Translations under genes and position numbers: made by a program | Part shown: in pieces, positions 63,386 through 64,000 of the stretch | Layout: each line of letters begins with the position of its first letter | Numbering within the stretch: the first letter of the stretch is position 1 | Notes under the pieces: model-generated | What the model saw: the letters and a program-made list of their open reading frames with translations, nothing else | The model's database searches: none | What the model was told of the DNA's origin: nothing | DNA from: Aureimonas jatrophae | Lineage (GTDB): Bacteria > Pseudomonadota > Alphaproteobacteria > Rhizobiales > Rhizobiaceae | NCBI RefSeq assembly: GCF_900104035.1 | Contig: NZ_FNIT01000007.1 | Coordinates: 156,498 to 220,497, forward strand | DNA: 64,000 nt | Reading direction: 5' to 3'

Positions 63386-64000
63386 TCAGCCGGTAAACCC
63401 GCCCGAAGCCACGATGCGGTCGCCGGTGATCCAGGAGGCATCGTCAGAGGCGAGGAACGCGACCGCCCGAGCGATGTCCGCGGGTTGCCCAAGCCGCCCG
63501 AGCGGCGTCCGGCCGACCATCTCGGTCTCGAACGGGCTGCCGATGAAGCCCGCGCTCTCGATGCCCTCGGTGTGCGTGCCGCCTGGGGCAAGCGTGTTGA
63601 CGCGGATGCCGCGGGGACCCAACTCGGCGGCGAACGCCCGCGTCAGGCAGTCCAGCGCACCCTTCGTAGCCGAATAGACCGCCATGCCCGGAACCGCACG
63701 GACGCTGTCGATCGAGCCGATGTTGACGATGCTGCCGCCCGCCGGTCCAAAGTGCCGTGCCGCCTCCTGAATGGTCTGGATGACGCCAAGGACGTTGGTG
63801 TCGAAGTGGCGGTGGAACTCGTCCGGCGTGATGTTGCCGAGCGGCGTCGGGCCGTAGACGGCCGCGTTGTTTACAAGAATGTCGAGCGAGCCGTAGGCGG
63901 CTATCGCCCGTGCGAACAGGCGCTTTACATCCTCGCCATTCGCAACGCTGGCCCGCACGGCGATCGCCTCGCCGCCACCGGCCGTGATCTCGGCCACGAC
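63386..64000 (-). CDS. SDR-family oxidoreductase (N-terminus outside window)
   Basis: A classical short-chain dehydrogenase missing its cofactor-binding start beyond the right edge. Visible: LDILVNNAAVYG, catalytic Ser in NIGSIDSVRAV, YSATKGALDCL with Tyr and Lys, and the family's end ASWITGDRIVASGGFTG. It matches the FabG-like type of about 250 residues, of which about 204 are present. It converges on the importer operon. The substrate is unknown. Confidence 0.9.
   Translation of the reverse strand, partial: VVAEITAGGGEAIAVRASVANGEDVKRLFARAIAAYGSLDILVNNAAVYGPTPLGNITPDEFHRHFDTNVLGVIQTIQEAARHFGPAGGSIVNIGSIDSVRAVPGMAVYSATKGALDCLTRAFAAELGPRGIRVNTLAPGGTHTEGIESAGFIGSPFETEMVGRTPLGRLGQPADIARAVAFLASDDASWITGDRIVASGGFTG

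Overview
The window is high-GC DNA (about 65% by eye) from what looks like an alphaproteobacterium of the order Hyphomicrobiales. The evidence is the gene order rsmB-like methyltransferase / heparinase II-III protein / purH, a Ros/MucR regulator, an HWE-family sensor kinase, and rhizobial-type small hypothetical proteins. Genus cannot be fixed from the sequence alone; Aurantimonadaceae is a guess. No rRNA, tRNA or CRISPR array was seen.

Layout. 1-4.5 kb is a conserved chromosomal block (3'-most part of an RNA m5C methyltransferase, heparinase-like protein, small lipoprotein, purH). 4.5-8.3 kb is accessory: an orphan gene, an IS5-family transposase remnant, a lower-GC orphan and a decayed IS3-family element. 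8.3-21.4 kb is an envelope and efflux block: a metallo-beta-lactamase-fold protein, a membrane-anchored FAH-fold protein and a two-gene ABC exporter in one operon; an RND pump with its adaptor; an OmpR-type two-component system; and a divergent MipA/OmpV outer-membrane protein. The three promoters of this block carry the same 10-bp-period direct repeat (core CGCAAC), the best sign that they form one regulon of the local response regulator. 21.6-26 kb holds small membrane and secreted hypotheticals. 26.2-30.3 kb is an arsenic operon (arsR, arsC, arsH, arsB, MFS pump).

30.6-34.5 kb has a large PAS/GAF HWE kinase with two stand-alone receivers. 34.8-46.8 kb is a run of small redox and detoxification units, each beside its own regulator (Rrf2, HxlR, LysR): a thioredoxin-reductase-like flavoprotein, a disulfide oxidoreductase, alpha/beta hydrolases, an NAD(P)-binding protein, a DJ-1/PfpI protein, a monooxygenase-fold protein and a GlcG-like protein. 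47.3-49.6 kb has a secreted Ser-rich protein, MucR and two small hypotheticals. 49.9-51.6 kb encodes an RTX lipase-like protein.

51.7-63.1 kb is one co-oriented cluster: acyl-CoA ligase, thiolase, TetR regulator, SDR, and a ribose-type ABC importer. One importer permease is fused in frame to a beta-propeller of the SMP-30/strictosidine-synthase type, and a second propeller gene follows with a 4-bp overlap. The set suggests import plus CoA-dependent breakdown of an unknown carboxylic or lactone-like compound. The right edge cuts an SDR gene.

A dispersed, partly palindromic intergenic repeat (core GGAAGGGTCGAAAGCGG) recurs at least six times between 24.3 and 35.2 kb, with fragments elsewhere. 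No function is assigned to it.
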